NCBI RefSeq assembly: GCF_004331685.1
Contig: NZ_SJSM01000004.1
Location: 1-64,000, forward strand
Reading direction: 5' to 3'
Source of the DNA: Pedobacter hiemivivus
GTDB lineage: Bacteria > Bacteroidota > Bacteroidia > Sphingobacteriales > Sphingobacteriaceae
Length of the DNA stretch: 64,000 nt
Program-made: the position numbers and the translations under genes
Shown: positions 26,991 to 35,488 of the stretch, in pieces
Layout of the letters: the number at the start of each line of letters is the position of its first letter
Position numbering within the stretch: position 1 is the stretch's first letter
The notes under the pieces: model-generated
What the model saw: the letters and a program-made list of their open reading frames with translations, nothing else
Told to the model about the DNA's origin: nothing
The model's database searches: none

Positions 26991-27299
26991 ATGGAAAAAG
27001 TAATGGTTTATTTCGACATGCCTGGTGTTTCAGGAGAACAGTATGATCAAGTCTGGAGAGACTTGCGTGAATCAGGTAATCCAACTCCAAAAGGATTGCT
27101 ACATCATGCAGCTGCACCAACCCCAAATAGTTGGTTGGTTGTTGATGTTTGGGAATCTGAAGATGATTTTAAAGAGTTTGGCAAAACCTTAATGCCAATT
27201 CTCGAAAAGAATGGATTTCCAAAAGGTGATCCGGTAATATTGCCGCTTCACAACATGTATGTTAGTTCAGCACTACATGAATATGAATCAAAAATCTAG
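26991..27299 (+). CDS. Small ABM-like (dimeric alpha/beta barrel) hypothetical protein
   Basis: A 102-residue protein of ferredoxin-like pattern: MVYFDMPGVSGEQYDQVW (strand-helix), then LLHHAAAPTPNSWLVVDVW (two strands) and a helix DDFKEFGKTLMPIL. This layout is that of antibiotic-biosynthesis-monooxygenase-like small proteins, which bind small molecules or act as cofactor-free oxygenases. No catalytic residue can be assigned. It lies 87 bases behind the UbiE-like gene on the same strand and is followed by a terminator, so it is likely the last gene of that unit. Confidence 0.65.
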   Translation: MEKVMVYFDMPGVSGEQYDQVWRDLRESGNPTPKGLLHHAAAPTPNSWLVVDVWESEDDFKEFGKTLMPILEKNGFPKGDPVILPLHNMYVSSALHEYESKI

Positions 27300-27307
27300 T
27301 TGAAAGC

Positions 27308-27352
27308 TTTTAACCCTGCATGTTTGGTAAATTAGAACATGTAGGGTTAAAA
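27308..27352. terminator. Bidirectional terminator
   Basis: Seventeen-base arms 27308-27324 and 27336-27352 pair with a single G:U, 11-base loop, A/T-rich ends on both sides. It lies between the converging genes at 26991 (+) and 27368 (-). Confidence 0.75.
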
Positions 27353-27367
27353 CCTAAGTTGCTACAC

Positions 27368-28120
27368 CTAAATTACCCCTTGAAGGATACAGTTTTTTAT
27401 CAGCTGGGCAGTATTTTTAGAATCTGATTTTATCAAAATATTATTGCGGTGTTTCTTTACCGTAAGGGGGCTGATAAATAGCTTTTCACCTATTTCCTCA
27501 TTATTTAAGCCATTACTAACAAGCTTAATGATATCAATTTCCCTTTTAGAAAACTCCTTTAAATCCTGATCATCTGCCTCCAGGCTTAGATTCATAAATG
27601 AAGGTTCGCCATGAAGACCAATAAGTGATACTTTGTAAGTATTAAAATTACTCAGGTGATCAATACGGGTATTGATATTTAATGATTTACCATAGCCCCC
27701 CAGATCATCCATAGTTAACATCAATGCCTGGTGATTGAAAAGTACATATTCTCCATTTTTTAAACGTCCTCTGTAGCAGTAACTAATTTTGTACTTCAGC
27801 AACTTATTCCGCTCAATTTTTTCCAGGAAAAATTTAGTTAGAAAGGCCTCTGCTTTAATAACAAACGCTATATCCTCTGGATGAATTGCACCCAATAAAT
27901 CATTAAAGCTGGTCTCTCCAGGTTTAAAGTCATGCATATCGTAAAGCGATGGACTGATGTCGGAAATAGACATGTCAAAAAAGTCTATTACATAAAAAGA
28001 AAACGGCCCAGTACTAATAATTGAATTTGTCAGATCACCAAAGGATATTTGATGCGGAGTATTTTCAACTGTTCTATTGGAAAGCCAAACATCATGCAGG
28101 CCTTGTATTGCAGGAGTCAT
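27368..28120 (-). CDS. LuxR-type transcriptional regulator with PAS-like sensor part
   Basis: From the ATG at 28120 the protein has 250 residues and starts MTPAIQGLHDVWLSNRTVEN. The C-terminal 65 residues are a LuxR/GerE helix-turn-helix (FSKREIDIIKLVSNGLNNEE, then KLFISPLTVKKHRNNIL). The N-terminal 170 residues look like a PAS-type sensor, a layout frequent in Bacteroidota. There is no phospho-receiver domain. A longer start at 28195 would include a perfect 9-bp inverted repeat (28140-28163) in the coding part and 25 hydrophobic residues, so I prefer 28120. Confidence 0.78.
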   Translation of the reverse strand: MTPAIQGLHDVWLSNRTVENTPHQISFGDLTNSIISTGPFSFYVIDFFDMSISDISPSLYDMHDFKPGETSFNDLLGAIHPEDIAFVIKAEAFLTKFFLEKIERNKLLKYKISYCYRGRLKNGEYVLFNHQALMLTMDDLGGYGKSLNINTRIDHLSNFNTYKVSLIGLHGEPSFMNLSLEADDQDLKEFSKREIDIIKLVSNGLNNEEIGEKLFISPLTVKKHRNNILIKSDSKNTAQLIKNCILQGVI

Positions 28121-28139
28121 AAGATGATTAATTAGATTC

Positions 28140-28163
28140 AACAAATTAATACAATAATTTGTT
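28140..28163. promoter_or_regulatory. Inverted repeat upstream of the LuxR-type gene
   Basis: AACAAATTA-atacaa-TAATTTGTT, perfect 9-base arms, lies 19 bases upstream of the start at 28120. On the minus strand its inner arm reads TTAATTTG, close to the -7 box, so a protein bound here would cover the promoter. Self-regulation by the LuxR-type protein is a reasonable guess. Confidence 0.4.
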
Positions 28164-28283
28164 AAATTGTAAATAAACAGACAGATAAATTCCAAAACCG
28201 AATCTATATATGTATCAATACTATGATTGGTGGTGGCAAATCCGCTGAATCTGCTATATTAGCAGCACCAATCAGAACTAAGA

Positions 28284-28634
28284 ATGAAACATCCTTATAA
28301 AACGCAGCTCCTACTGAACCTGAAAGCACATTACCAGGAACAATCATGGCGTACAATTACCTTTTTTGATGGCCGTAGGGATGAAATTCTGTTTGTTTTA
28401 CCAATAACAGAGGATATCAAGAGCGTCTTTGACAACTTACTAGCAGTGCTAACCACTTTGCCGGAAATTGATCATCCTAGTGAACGAACGGTAATTAGCT
28501 TTAGCGATGAAAACGGTAATGGCTATTGCTCCAGACTGATCAATCCAAACACTCAGGATGAAATCAATCTGGCATTAATCGGCTATCGCCCGCAACGAAA
28601 AGTAAGACCTGAAGAACTTCAGGAGCTGTCCTAA
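28284..28634 (+). CDS. Hypothetical protein
   Basis: Not recognised. It has 116 residues, soluble, with a predicted alpha/beta pattern: HYQEQSWRTITFFDGRRDEI, then FDNLLAVLTTLPEID and RTVISFSDENGNGYCSRL, and a charged C-terminus (YRPQRKVRPEELQEL). There is no signal peptide or membrane segment. It stands alone on the plus strand, divergent from the LuxR-type gene and converging on the chromate transporter gene, with only five bases between the stop codons. Coding character is supported by length and balanced composition; function is unknown. Confidence 0.6.
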   Translation: MKHPYKTQLLLNLKAHYQEQSWRTITFFDGRRDEILFVLPITEDIKSVFDNLLAVLTTLPEIDHPSERTVISFSDENGNGYCSRLINPNTQDEINLALIGYRPQRKVRPEELQELS

Positions 28635-28639
28635 TTATT

Positions 28640-29980
28640 TTAGACAATATATTGCAACACACCAAAAACCATACTGAGCACTATTAAATAAACGATATTC
28701 AAGCGAAATTTAAAGATCAACACCAAAGACACTACTATCCATAATAAGGACATTAAATCTATTCCCGAGAGCGTAAAACCGTGCGGAAACAAAACATCTT
28801 TACCCAAATAAAGGGTGAGATTTAAAATCACACCGACAACTGCAGCTGTCACAAAATTCAACACATCGCTGATTATGGCGTTACCTCTTGAACGCTCCAA
28901 AACCGGTCCGCCAACAAAAATAAACAGGAAAGAAGGTAAAAAGGTATAAAACGTGGTTGCCAGAAGACCAACGGTCCCCATCCATAAAGAGCAGCTAAAA
29001 TGATTATAACCAGCCATAAAACCAACATAACAAACCACTATGATCAAAGGGCCCGGTGTGGTCTCTGCCAGGGCAAATCCATCTACCATTTGTGATTTAA
29101 TTAACCAGTTAAACTTTGAGACACTAAATTGCGCCACATACGGTAAAACAGTATAAGAGCCGCCAATGGTAAAAAGAGCAGTTTGGGTAAAAAACAATAT
29201 TAGGCCTTTCCAAAAGGAAAAATCACTGCTCAGCAGATAAAACAACAAAAACGGCAATACCCACAAGAGAAAAAAGATTATACTTTGTTTGATTAATAAT
29301 CTGGTATTGAAATCCTTTCCAAGTCCTTCTGTATTTTTATTAATATAATACCCTTTCTCACTGAGATGCTCATCAGTGTGCTCCGCAGTTTTCTTATAAA
29401 CAAGACCAGGCCAAAGATATATGAACAATAAAGCAAGCACGATGGTACCCACAATAATGTAGGGCATAGAGATGTTAAAGAAGAAAATACAGGCAAAGGC
29501 AATAGCGGCCAATACATAGTGCAAAATGCTGTGAAGTGCTTTGCCACCGACACTCCATACCGCATGAAAAATAATGGCTACAACTGCAGGCTTTAAGCCA
29601 CTAAATATGGCAGTCATCCAGTCCTGATTTCCAAAAGTCACATAAATTATGCTTAGCCCCAGCAGGATGAACATGGAAGGAAGGATAAAAAATATACCCG
29701 CAATTAAACCTCCCCGCTTACCATGAAGCTGCCACCCGATATAAATAGCAAGTTGTTGCGCCTCCGGGCCTGGCAAAAGCATACACAAGCTAAGTGCATG
29801 AAAAAACCTGCTACTGCTGATCCATTTCTTCTTTTTAACCAGGAAATCATGCATGATGTTTACATGGCCCAGTGTTCCTCCGAAACTGATCCATCCTAAT
29901 TTAAACCAAAATTTTAAAGCCTCTTTGAAAGCGGGTTTTGTCAGTGTCTTTTCTTCTTGCATGCGGGATTTCGTGTTCAA
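28640..29980 (-). CDS. chrA: Chromate transporter, fused two-domain form
   Basis: A 446-residue CHR-family membrane protein with two homologous halves of about six segments each. Each half shows the family motif: WISFGGTLGHVNIMHDF and LLPGPEAQQLAIYIGW in the first, FTIGGSYTVLPYVAQ and ETTPGPLIIVVCYVGF in the second. The long form exports chromate using the membrane potential; other members move other anions, so chromate is the family assignment, not proof. A hydrophilic loop of about 40 residues near residues 190-230 joins the halves. It is a single gene between convergent and unrelated genes. Confidence 0.9.
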   Translation of the reverse strand: MNTKSRMQEEKTLTKPAFKEALKFWFKLGWISFGGTLGHVNIMHDFLVKKKKWISSSRFFHALSLCMLLPGPEAQQLAIYIGWQLHGKRGGLIAGIFFILPSMFILLGLSIIYVTFGNQDWMTAIFSGLKPAVVAIIFHAVWSVGGKALHSILHYVLAAIAFACIFFFNISMPYIIVGTIVLALLFIYLWPGLVYKKTAEHTDEHLSEKGYYINKNTEGLGKDFNTRLLIKQSIIFFLLWVLPFLLFYLLSSDFSFWKGLILFFTQTALFTIGGSYTVLPYVAQFSVSKFNWLIKSQMVDGFALAETTPGPLIIVVCYVGFMAGYNHFSCSLWMGTVGLLATTFYTFLPSFLFIFVGGPVLERSRGNAIISDVLNFVTAAVVGVILNLTLYLGKDVLFPHGFTLSGIDLMSLLWIVVSLVLIFKFRLNIVYLIVLSMVFGVLQYIV

Positions 29981-30060
29981 TAATGCTGCTATTTAAAGCT
30001 ATAATAGCATACGCGAAAGATACGAAAATCGCTGTTATGAACCTTGGCTTATTTCATTAT

Positions 30061-30627
30061 TTACACCCTTAAAGAGCCCCGGAAAGCCCTTGCTGCATAG
30101 TAAGATTCCGCACCATTGTGATACACAAACACTTTTCCGTAGCGATAATCTGCAAAAATGGCACCACCAAGTTTTCTAATGTCAGCAGGTGTTCTCAACC
30201 AACTTGAAGTCTTCGTGTCGAACTTTCCAAATTCCTGCAACGCTCTATATTGTTCTTCCGTTAAAAGTTCAATGCCCATGGCAGCGGCGGTATCTATAAC
30301 GTTATTTGCTGGTTTATGCTCTTTCCTTGATTCCCAGGCTTCGCGGTCGTAACAAAGGCTTCTGCGACCTTTAGGGCTTTCTGCTGAACAATCATAAAAA
30401 ATGTATTCGCTGGTATTTTCATCATAACCAACAACGTCTGGCTCACCGCCAGTTACTTCCATTTCATCCAACACCCATAATTTTTCAGGCTTAGCTTCGA
30501 TCTTTGCCTGTACTTTAGCCCATTCCAAGTCTTTATGGCGATTCATGTTTTTATGAAAGCGCGCTTTCAATGTGTTGAGTAGTTCTTCACTTTGTTCTGC
30601 TGACAACACTTTACTATTGTTTTTCAT
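30061..30627 (-). CDS. DUF4256 domain protein
   Basis: A 188-residue soluble protein of the DUF4256 family. It has WVLDEMEVTGGEPDVVGYDE, then EYIFYDCSAESPKGRRSLCY and RKLGGAIFADYRYGKVFVYH, the blocks by which the family is known. The family has no established biochemical role. It is the last gene of the operon ArsR (31826), SRPBCC, DoxX, DUF4256, with gaps of 6, 6 and 11 bases. This order suggests a shared response controlled by the ArsR-type repressor. Confidence 0.82.
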   Translation of the reverse strand: MKNNSKVLSAEQSEELLNTLKARFHKNMNRHKDLEWAKVQAKIEAKPEKLWVLDEMEVTGGEPDVVGYDENTSEYIFYDCSAESPKGRRSLCYDREAWESRKEHKPANNVIDTAAAMGIELLTEEQYRALQEFGKFDTKTSSWLRTPADIRKLGGAIFADYRYGKVFVYHNGAESYYAARAFRGSLRV

Positions 30628-30638
30628 ATCGTTTATAA

Positions 30639-31022
30639 TTATAGGTTAACTGAAATGGTTTTTCTATCCTCTGGTCTAAAATACCAAGATACAACAGTCA
30701 AGACAAGTAATAATACCGGTCCAAAAAAATCTTTAGCACCACCTCCACTGGCCAGGTGAGAAAAAACGGCTCCCGACATCGCAAAAAAGAATCCCGCATA
30801 CGCCCATTCCTTTAATAAAGGGAATTTAGGAATAAGCACTGCAATCACGCCTAAAATTTTCCAAATCGCTATCATCGTCATAAAATAAAGTGGGTAGCCT
30901 AACTGTGTAAATAGTGCTACTTCCTCTTTCATTTTTAATAACTGAACTATTCCAGTTGACACCATGCCTAACGAAAGCCAGAGTGTAGCAATCCAATAGA
31001 TGATTTTGTTTCTCTTTGTCAT
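30639..31022 (-). CDS. DoxX-family membrane protein
   Basis: A 127-residue protein with four hydrophobic segments (IIYWIATLWLSLGMVSTGIV; LYFMTMIAIWKILGVIAVL; YAGFFFAMSGAVFSHLAS; FGPVLLLVLTVVSWYF), the layout of DoxX/DoxD-like proteins. Members are linked to thiol or oxidative stress and to the inner membrane, but the reaction is open. It is the third gene of the ArsR-led operon, six bases behind the SRPBCC gene. Confidence 0.82.
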   Translation of the reverse strand: MTKRNKIIYWIATLWLSLGMVSTGIVQLLKMKEEVALFTQLGYPLYFMTMIAIWKILGVIAVLIPKFPLLKEWAYAGFFFAMSGAVFSHLASGGGAKDFFGPVLLLVLTVVSWYFRPEDRKTISVNL

Positions 31023-31028
31023 AACGTG

Positions 31029-31496
31029 TTATTTTAATTTGTTTACAATTTCCTGCAATCTGTTATGTGCCATATTTATACCTTGTGCAAAAGGTAGTTT
31101 TAGCATTTGATCCCTGAGGGCAACTGATCTATATATCGTATGTATATTGAGTTTGCTAGTGTTCTCGGTAAGGCGTTCAAATTCCAGGAACTCGAGTTGA
31201 ACGTCAAAAGGCGCATTCTCCATTTCAAATGTTCGTGTGATTTTCCGATTCGGAACAAACTCATGGATCACTCCATTGGCACGAAACGTTACATTTCCTT
31301 GTGCATCATTTGTTTCAAATTGCCAGCCACCATGTTGCTTATTCTCAAGCTTCAGCACTTTAGTCCCCATCCATTGCTCAACAATATCTGGCTCCGCATA
31401 CGCTTTAAAAAGCAACTCCAATGGCAAATCAAATTCTCTGGTAATCAATAAGTCTTGTCTACCTTCTTCTGCATTGATTTTTGTTTTCCTTTCCAT
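31029..31496 (-). CDS. SRPBCC (AHSA1-like) protein
   Basis: A 155-residue protein of the START/Bet v 1 fold: LLITREFDLPLELLFKAYAE, then EPDIVEQWMGTKVLKLENK and GGWQFETNDAQGNVTFR, the typical opening of Aha1-C-like domains. It forms a hydrophobic pocket for lipids or other small ligands; no enzyme function is set. Pairs of ArsR-type repressor and SRPBCC protein are frequent in many bacteria. Here it follows the repressor gene by six bases. Confidence 0.88.
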   Translation of the reverse strand: MERKTKINAEEGRQDLLITREFDLPLELLFKAYAEPDIVEQWMGTKVLKLENKQHGGWQFETNDAQGNVTFRANGVIHEFVPNRKITRTFEMENAPFDVQLEFLEFERLTENTSKLNIHTIYRSVALRDQMLKLPFAQGINMAHNRLQEIVNKLK

Positions 31497-31502
31497 ATGA
31501 TT

Positions 31503-31826
31503 CTATTTTTCAGATTTGTAATTTTTCATGATGGCTTCTAATTTATTAAATCGATCATCCCACATATTGCGGAATGGCTCAATAAAGTCGGCTACTTCTT
31601 TCATCTTTTTTGCATTAATTTCATAGTAAACCTCTCTCCCATTTTGCGCTTGATTCAACAATTCACACTCGGTAAGTATTTGCAAGTGCTTTGAAACGGT
31701 CGGTCTTGCGGTATCAAAATTTGAGGCTATAGCGCCTGCTGTCAAAGATTGTGTAGCTACCAACATCAGTATAGCTCTTCTTGTTGGATCTGCTATGGCT
31801 TGAAATACATCTCGTCTTAAATTCAT
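31503..31826 (-). CDS. ArsR-family winged-helix repressor
   Basis: A 107-residue repressor: [19 protein letters not shown], then winged-helix recognition [19 protein letters not shown] and wing [11 protein letters not shown]. The metal-binding Cys motif of true ArsR (ELCVCDL) is absent, so it is of the ligand-unknown group typically found beside SRPBCC genes. It heads the operon ArsR, SRPBCC, DoxX, DUF4256. Two nearly identical palindromes (31830-31871) lie directly in front of its start codon and are its likely binding sites, giving self-repression of the operon. Confidence 0.9.
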   Translation of the reverse strand: MNLRRDVFQAIADPTRRAILMLVATQSLTAGAIASNFDTARPTVSKHLQILTECELLNQAQNGREVYYEINAKKMKEVADFIEPFRNMWDDRFNKLEAIMKNYKSEK

Positions 31827-31829
31827 TAT

Positions 31830-31871
31830 GTAGCTATTTGACTACAAATATATGTGTAGCTATTTAACTAC
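31830..31871. promoter_or_regulatory. Tandem operator for the ArsR-type repressor
   Basis: GTAGCTATTTGACTAC (31830-31845) and GTAGCTATTTAACTAC (31856-31871) are 16-base sites identical at 15 positions; both have GTAG...CTAC arms. Their starts are 26 bases apart, between two and three helical turns. The first copy ends three bases before the start codon (31826). Confidence 0.75.
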
Positions 31872-31911
31872 GCAAATATTTTTAAAAAAAAATGCGAGAA
31901 CCATATGGATA

Positions 31912-33099
31912 CTAGAGACTTAACCTATGTCCTAAATAAACAAAAGGAATTGTGCCGGCCATCACAATTGTAGTGATCAACAAAGCGTCTTTAGAAAACA
32001 ACGAAACAATTGCACTTGCTAAAAAGCAAATCCCTAGCTGAATTGTGTTTTGCATAGCAGCTGCCTTTCCAGAATTATGTGGGAATGGTTTTAATGCGGC
32101 TGCTACAACTATAGGGTAACATGCTCCATTAACTAAAGCCATTAAACAAAAGGGTATCAATAGTATAGTTAATGTTGGCTTAATTGAAATGGTAATTAAA
32201 TAAAGTGATGCACAACTTATCGAGTATAAGATTAGCAATGTAGGAAGTAGTTTTTTCCCTTCTATTTTAGTTGACAGACTTCTGTATCCATATCCACCGA
32301 TCAAAAATGCAATGGTTTGTGGGAAAAAACTAAATCCTATTTCACTTTCATTGTATCCAAGCTCTTTCAAAAAGAAAGGACAACCAGTAAGCCATGCAAA
32401 AAAGGCTGCTGAGCAGAGAGCATAGATCAATACATTTCCTACGTAACCTTTAGATCTTAACAGTGATAAATAAGTTCTTTCTTCCGTTGAATTAACCGGT
32501 TTAGCCGTATGGCTATCTCCTATTTTCTCCTCTTTTATGGTTAAGGTGTAGAGGATTAATAATATTGAAATTAAAGCCAGTGCTATAAATATAGATCTCC
32601 ATCCAAAATAATTTAGCAAGGAAGCGCCCATTACCGGTGCTAATGCCGGAGATAGCGCCACTAAAGGCATAATTGAGGCGAATATCTTATTTGTTTCTTC
32701 TGATGGATATTTTTCGATAACTAAGGCTTGCCAGCATACAGCAGCTGCACAAACACCAATCGCTTGTACTAACCTTAACAGCAATAACACATTTACGCTT
32801 TCTGTAAAGAAAATACCTACTGAGGCTATCGTAAAAATGCTCAATCCTATTAGTACTGTTTTGGGTTTACCCGCTTTATCAGATATTGGACCCCATATCA
32901 ATTGTGCAATGGCATATCCAGCTAAAAATAAACTCATTGTAGCACCTATACTGCTTTTAGTGGAGCCCAAATCCACACGCATTTTGTCAAATGCAGGTAG
33001 GTACATGTCGGTGGCTAGTAAACCTATAATGCTTAGTCCGACTAAGTAGATAAAAAATAGAAAACTGTTCTTTTTCTTTAAGATAATCTCGTTATTCAT
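31912..33099 (-). CDS. MFS drug-resistance transporter, Bcr/CflA type
   Basis: From the ATG at 33099 the protein has 395 residues and about 12 membrane segments. Family signs are LLATDMYLPAFDKM in segment 1, the loop motif GPISDKAGKPKTVLIGL between segments 2 and 3, and LVQAIGVCAAAVCWQALV in segment 4, as in Bcr/CflA exporters. It exports drugs or small toxic molecules with protons. A start 26 codons upstream would add an unrelated stretch. The LysR-type gene lies 49 bases upstream on the same strand and may control it. Confidence 0.87.
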   Translation of the reverse strand: MNNEIILKKKNSFLFFIYLVGLSIIGLLATDMYLPAFDKMRVDLGSTKSSIGATMSLFLAGYAIAQLIWGPISDKAGKPKTVLIGLSIFTIASVGIFFTESVNVLLLLRLVQAIGVCAAAVCWQALVIEKYPSEETNKIFASIMPLVALSPALAPVMGASLLNYFGWRSIFIALALISILLILYTLTIKEEKIGDSHTAKPVNSTEERTYLSLLRSKGYVGNVLIYALCSAAFFAWLTGCPFFLKELGYNESEIGFSFFPQTIAFLIGGYGYRSLSTKIEGKKLLPTLLILYSISCASLYLITISIKPTLTILLIPFCLMALVNGACYPIVVAAALKPFPHNSGKAAAMQNTIQLGICFLASAIVSLFSKDALLITTIVMAGTIPFVYLGHRLSL

Positions 33100-33148
33100 G
33101 GTGCTGCAAAGATAATATAAAAGAGAAAACCCGGTCTTTGCAATCAAA

Positions 33149-34033
33149 TTACTCGCGGGTATTGCTGTAATTGTCAATAAACCATTTCAATGCAGGGTTT
33201 CTATTGGTATGCTTGTAAGCTACCACTACTTCGGTATTTACGGGGATATCTTTTAATTCGACAAAGGATACTTTTAAGTGCTCATACTGTCTTTTAAGGG
33301 ATAATGGCAGTATCGATACACCAAGCCCCGCCTCTACTAACTGTAATATAGAATGTACATTATTAGCCTCATGTGTAATGTCAGGACTAAACTGCATGCG
33401 TTTGCAAATTTCAATCAGCTTGTTGTTATAATGAGGTGCAAATTCTTTATTGAAAAATATAAATGGACTCTTTTTTAAAAAGTCGGCCAGTTCTTTATTG
33501 CTATTAAATTTTTGTGCTGAAAGCGGGATGACAACAATGAAAGGATCAAAAAATAGGGTCTTAACGATTAGCTTTTCGGAAAGAATCGGCGCCCTTAAAA
33601 TACCTACATCTAACTTTCCTTGCTCTAATGCCGCTATCTGGGTGATCGTCGGCATTTCAAATAATCCAGTTTTTATATATGGAAATTCCTGGCGCATCGC
33701 TTTTAAAATCTCTGCCAGGTCAGATTGATAAACCGAACTGATGTAACCAATCTTTAATTCGCCGCTCGCACTTAAATGAATTTGACGAACTATACTTTTA
33801 CTTTCTTCCAATTTGGCAAAAATCGCGTCAACCTCGTTTTTGAAATATTTTCCAGCGTCAGTTAAGGTAACCTGTTTGTTGTTGCGTGTAAATAATTGCA
33901 CTTCTAATTCCTGTTCCAGCTCTTTAATTTGGCGACTTAAGGGCGGCTGTGAAATAAAGAGTTTTGTTGCAGCTTTTGTAAAATGTAATTCTTCTGCAAC
34001 GGTTTTAAAATATAAAAGATGTCTAAGCTCCAT
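33149..34033 (-). CDS. LysR-family transcriptional regulator
   Basis: A 294-residue regulator with the classical N-terminal helix-turn-helix (MELRHLLYFKTVAEELHFTK, then LFISQPPLSRQIKELEQELE) and a substrate-binding effector domain (ELKIGYISSVYQ...LDVGILRAP). The effector is unknown. It lies upstream of the exporter gene in the same direction and divergent from a methyltransferase gene; a T-N11-A site (34041-34055) lies in the intergenic space. It probably regulates one or both neighbours. Confidence 0.92.
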   Translation of the reverse strand: MELRHLLYFKTVAEELHFTKAATKLFISQPPLSRQIKELEQELEVQLFTRNNKQVTLTDAGKYFKNEVDAIFAKLEESKSIVRQIHLSASGELKIGYISSVYQSDLAEILKAMRQEFPYIKTGLFEMPTITQIAALEQGKLDVGILRAPILSEKLIVKTLFFDPFIVVIPLSAQKFNSNKELADFLKKSPFIFFNKEFAPHYNNKLIEICKRMQFSPDITHEANNVHSILQLVEAGLGVSILPLSLKRQYEHLKVSFVELKDIPVNTEVVVAYKHTNRNPALKWFIDNYSNTRE

Positions 34034-34040
34034 ATCTTTA

Positions 34041-34055
34041 ATACCTATTAAGTAT
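34041..34055. promoter_or_regulatory. Possible LysR box
   Basis: ATAC-ctattaa-GTAT is an inverted repeat of the T-N11-A type bound by LysR-family regulators, placed seven bases in front of the LysR-type start codon and about 75 bases before the divergent methyltransferase gene. This fits self-repression. Confidence 0.45.
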
Positions 34056-34129
34056 CGTCAGTTGATAAAATTGATATTTTTCAAATATGGTAAAAGCGGT
34101 TAGTTTTGACAAACGAAAAATGATAAAAT

Positions 34130-34852
34130 ATGAAAACAGAATATTCACAAAAGGCGACTAACGATGAGATTAAGTCGCGGTTCGATAATGATGTGGAACG
34201 CTTTTCAAATCTTGAATCCGGGCAACAAACCACCGTTGACGCCCCATTAACTATGGAATTATGCACTGAGGCCGCAAAATATATCACTCCACAGGCGAAA
34301 GAGTTGCTAGATATAGGTTGCGGCGCGGGTAATTACACTTTGAAAATGCTGAGCAAGATTCCCGAATTAAATTGTACGCTGAATGATTTGAGTATGCCAA
34401 TGCTTAGCAAAGCTAAAGAAAGGGTGTCTGCAAACACCAAGGGTACGGTGACGACCATACATGACGATATGCGTAACCTTGATCTACCAAATAACCATTT
34501 TGATATTGTGTTGGCTGCTGCCACATTCCACCATTTACGTACCGATCAGGACTGGGAACTTGTTTTTACCAAGATATACAATGCACTTAAACCGGGTGGT
34601 AGTATTTGGATTTCTGACTTAATTACGCATGACTCAGCGCTGATTAATAAGCTATTTCAAGATAAATACAGGGCATATCTTGAAACGCTTGGTGGTCCGG
34701 AATATGCGCAAAAAGTATTTGATTATATTGACTATGAGGACACACCACGTTCTTTAGGCTACCAGCTTAATTTGTTAAGTAAAATAGGATTTAAGGATGT
34801 TGAAGTACTCCATAAAAACGCTTGTTTCGCCGCTTTTGGTGGCTTAAAGTAA
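34130..34852 (+). CDS. Class I SAM-dependent methyltransferase
   Basis: A 240-residue protein with motif I LLDIGCGAGNYTLKML, acidic loop TLNDLSMPML, motif II NHFDIVLAAATFHHL and motif III NALKPGGSIWISDLI. The core is complete, and the HH after motif II is seen in several small-molecule methyltransferases. The acceptor is unknown. It is divergent from the LysR-type regulator, which may control it, and is followed by a Crp-type regulator gene with its own promoter. Confidence 0.85.
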   Translation: MKTEYSQKATNDEIKSRFDNDVERFSNLESGQQTTVDAPLTMELCTEAAKYITPQAKELLDIGCGAGNYTLKMLSKIPELNCTLNDLSMPMLSKAKERVSANTKGTVTTIHDDMRNLDLPNNHFDIVLAAATFHHLRTDQDWELVFTKIYNALKPGGSIWISDLITHDSALINKLFQDKYRAYLETLGGPEYAQKVFDYIDYEDTPRSLGYQLNLLSKIGFKDVEVLHKNACFAAFGGLK

Positions 34853-34855
34853 CAA

Positions 34856-34889
34856 TTGGGTAGGAAACTGATTAAATTACTTACTTTTG
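34856..34889 (+). promoter_or_regulatory. Promoter of the Crp-type regulator gene
   Basis: TTG at 34856-34858 and TACTTTTG at 34882-34889 (exact -7 match), 23 bases apart. The box lies 38 bases before the ATG at 34928, which supports that start and separate transcription from the methyltransferase gene. Confidence 0.55.
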
Positions 34890-34927
34890 AATGCTACATA
34901 ACAGCATTCTGCAAGTCATTTCAAAGT

Positions 34928-35488
34928 ATGAACATCAGTCAAATTTTAAACAAAATTTATCCGCTTCCTTCTGAGACAATAACCGAGATCACTAAATACA
35001 TCAAGGAAGTTAAATTTGAAAAGGGACATATCCTATTAAGGGCTGACAAAATAGAGAGACATCTATATTTTATAAAAAAAGGTGTGGTAAGAGCTTTTGC
35101 CGCTCAGGAAGAAAATGACATCACATTTTGGTTTGGTGAAGAAGGTGAAACTGTCCTTTCCATGAAGAGTTATGTAGAGAATCAGAAATCGTACGAAAAT
35201 ATTGAACTTCTGGAAAATTGCGAACTGTACGAGTTAAACATTGACCACCTGCGGGAGCTTTTTAACAAGGACATACATATCGCCAATTGGGGTAGAAAAT
35301 TAGCGGAGAAAGAGCTCTTAAAGCTTGAAAAGAGAATTATCTTAAGAGAATTGCAATCTGCAAAAGAGCGTTATGATGAGTTGTTAAAAAGTACCCCTAG
35401 CCTTCTGCAACGCGTTCAACTGAAGTTTATCGCTTCCTATTTAGGAATTACGCCAGTAAGTTTAAGTCGTATCCGCAAAGAAAAATGA
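34928..35488 (+). CDS. Crp/Fnr-family transcriptional regulator
   Basis: From the ATG at 34928 the protein has 186 residues (MNISQILNKIYPLPSETI). A cyclic-nucleotide-binding-like beta-barrel (EKGHILLRADKIERHLYFIK, GVVRAFAAQEENDITFWFGE) is followed by a long helix. The helix-turn-helix at the end (LKFIASYLGITPVSLSRIRK) is short, ending right behind the recognition helix. No cAMP-binding Arg-Ser motif is seen, so the ligand is unknown. Many such short Crp-like proteins occur in Sphingobacteriaceae. A longer start at 34856 would swallow the promoter. Confidence 0.85.
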   Translation: MNISQILNKIYPLPSETITEITKYIKEVKFEKGHILLRADKIERHLYFIKKGVVRAFAAQEENDITFWFGEEGETVLSMKSYVENQKSYENIELLENCELYELNIDHLRELFNKDIHIANWGRKLAEKELLKLEKRIILRELQSAKERYDELLKSTPSLLQRVQLKFIASYLGITPVSLSRIRKEK

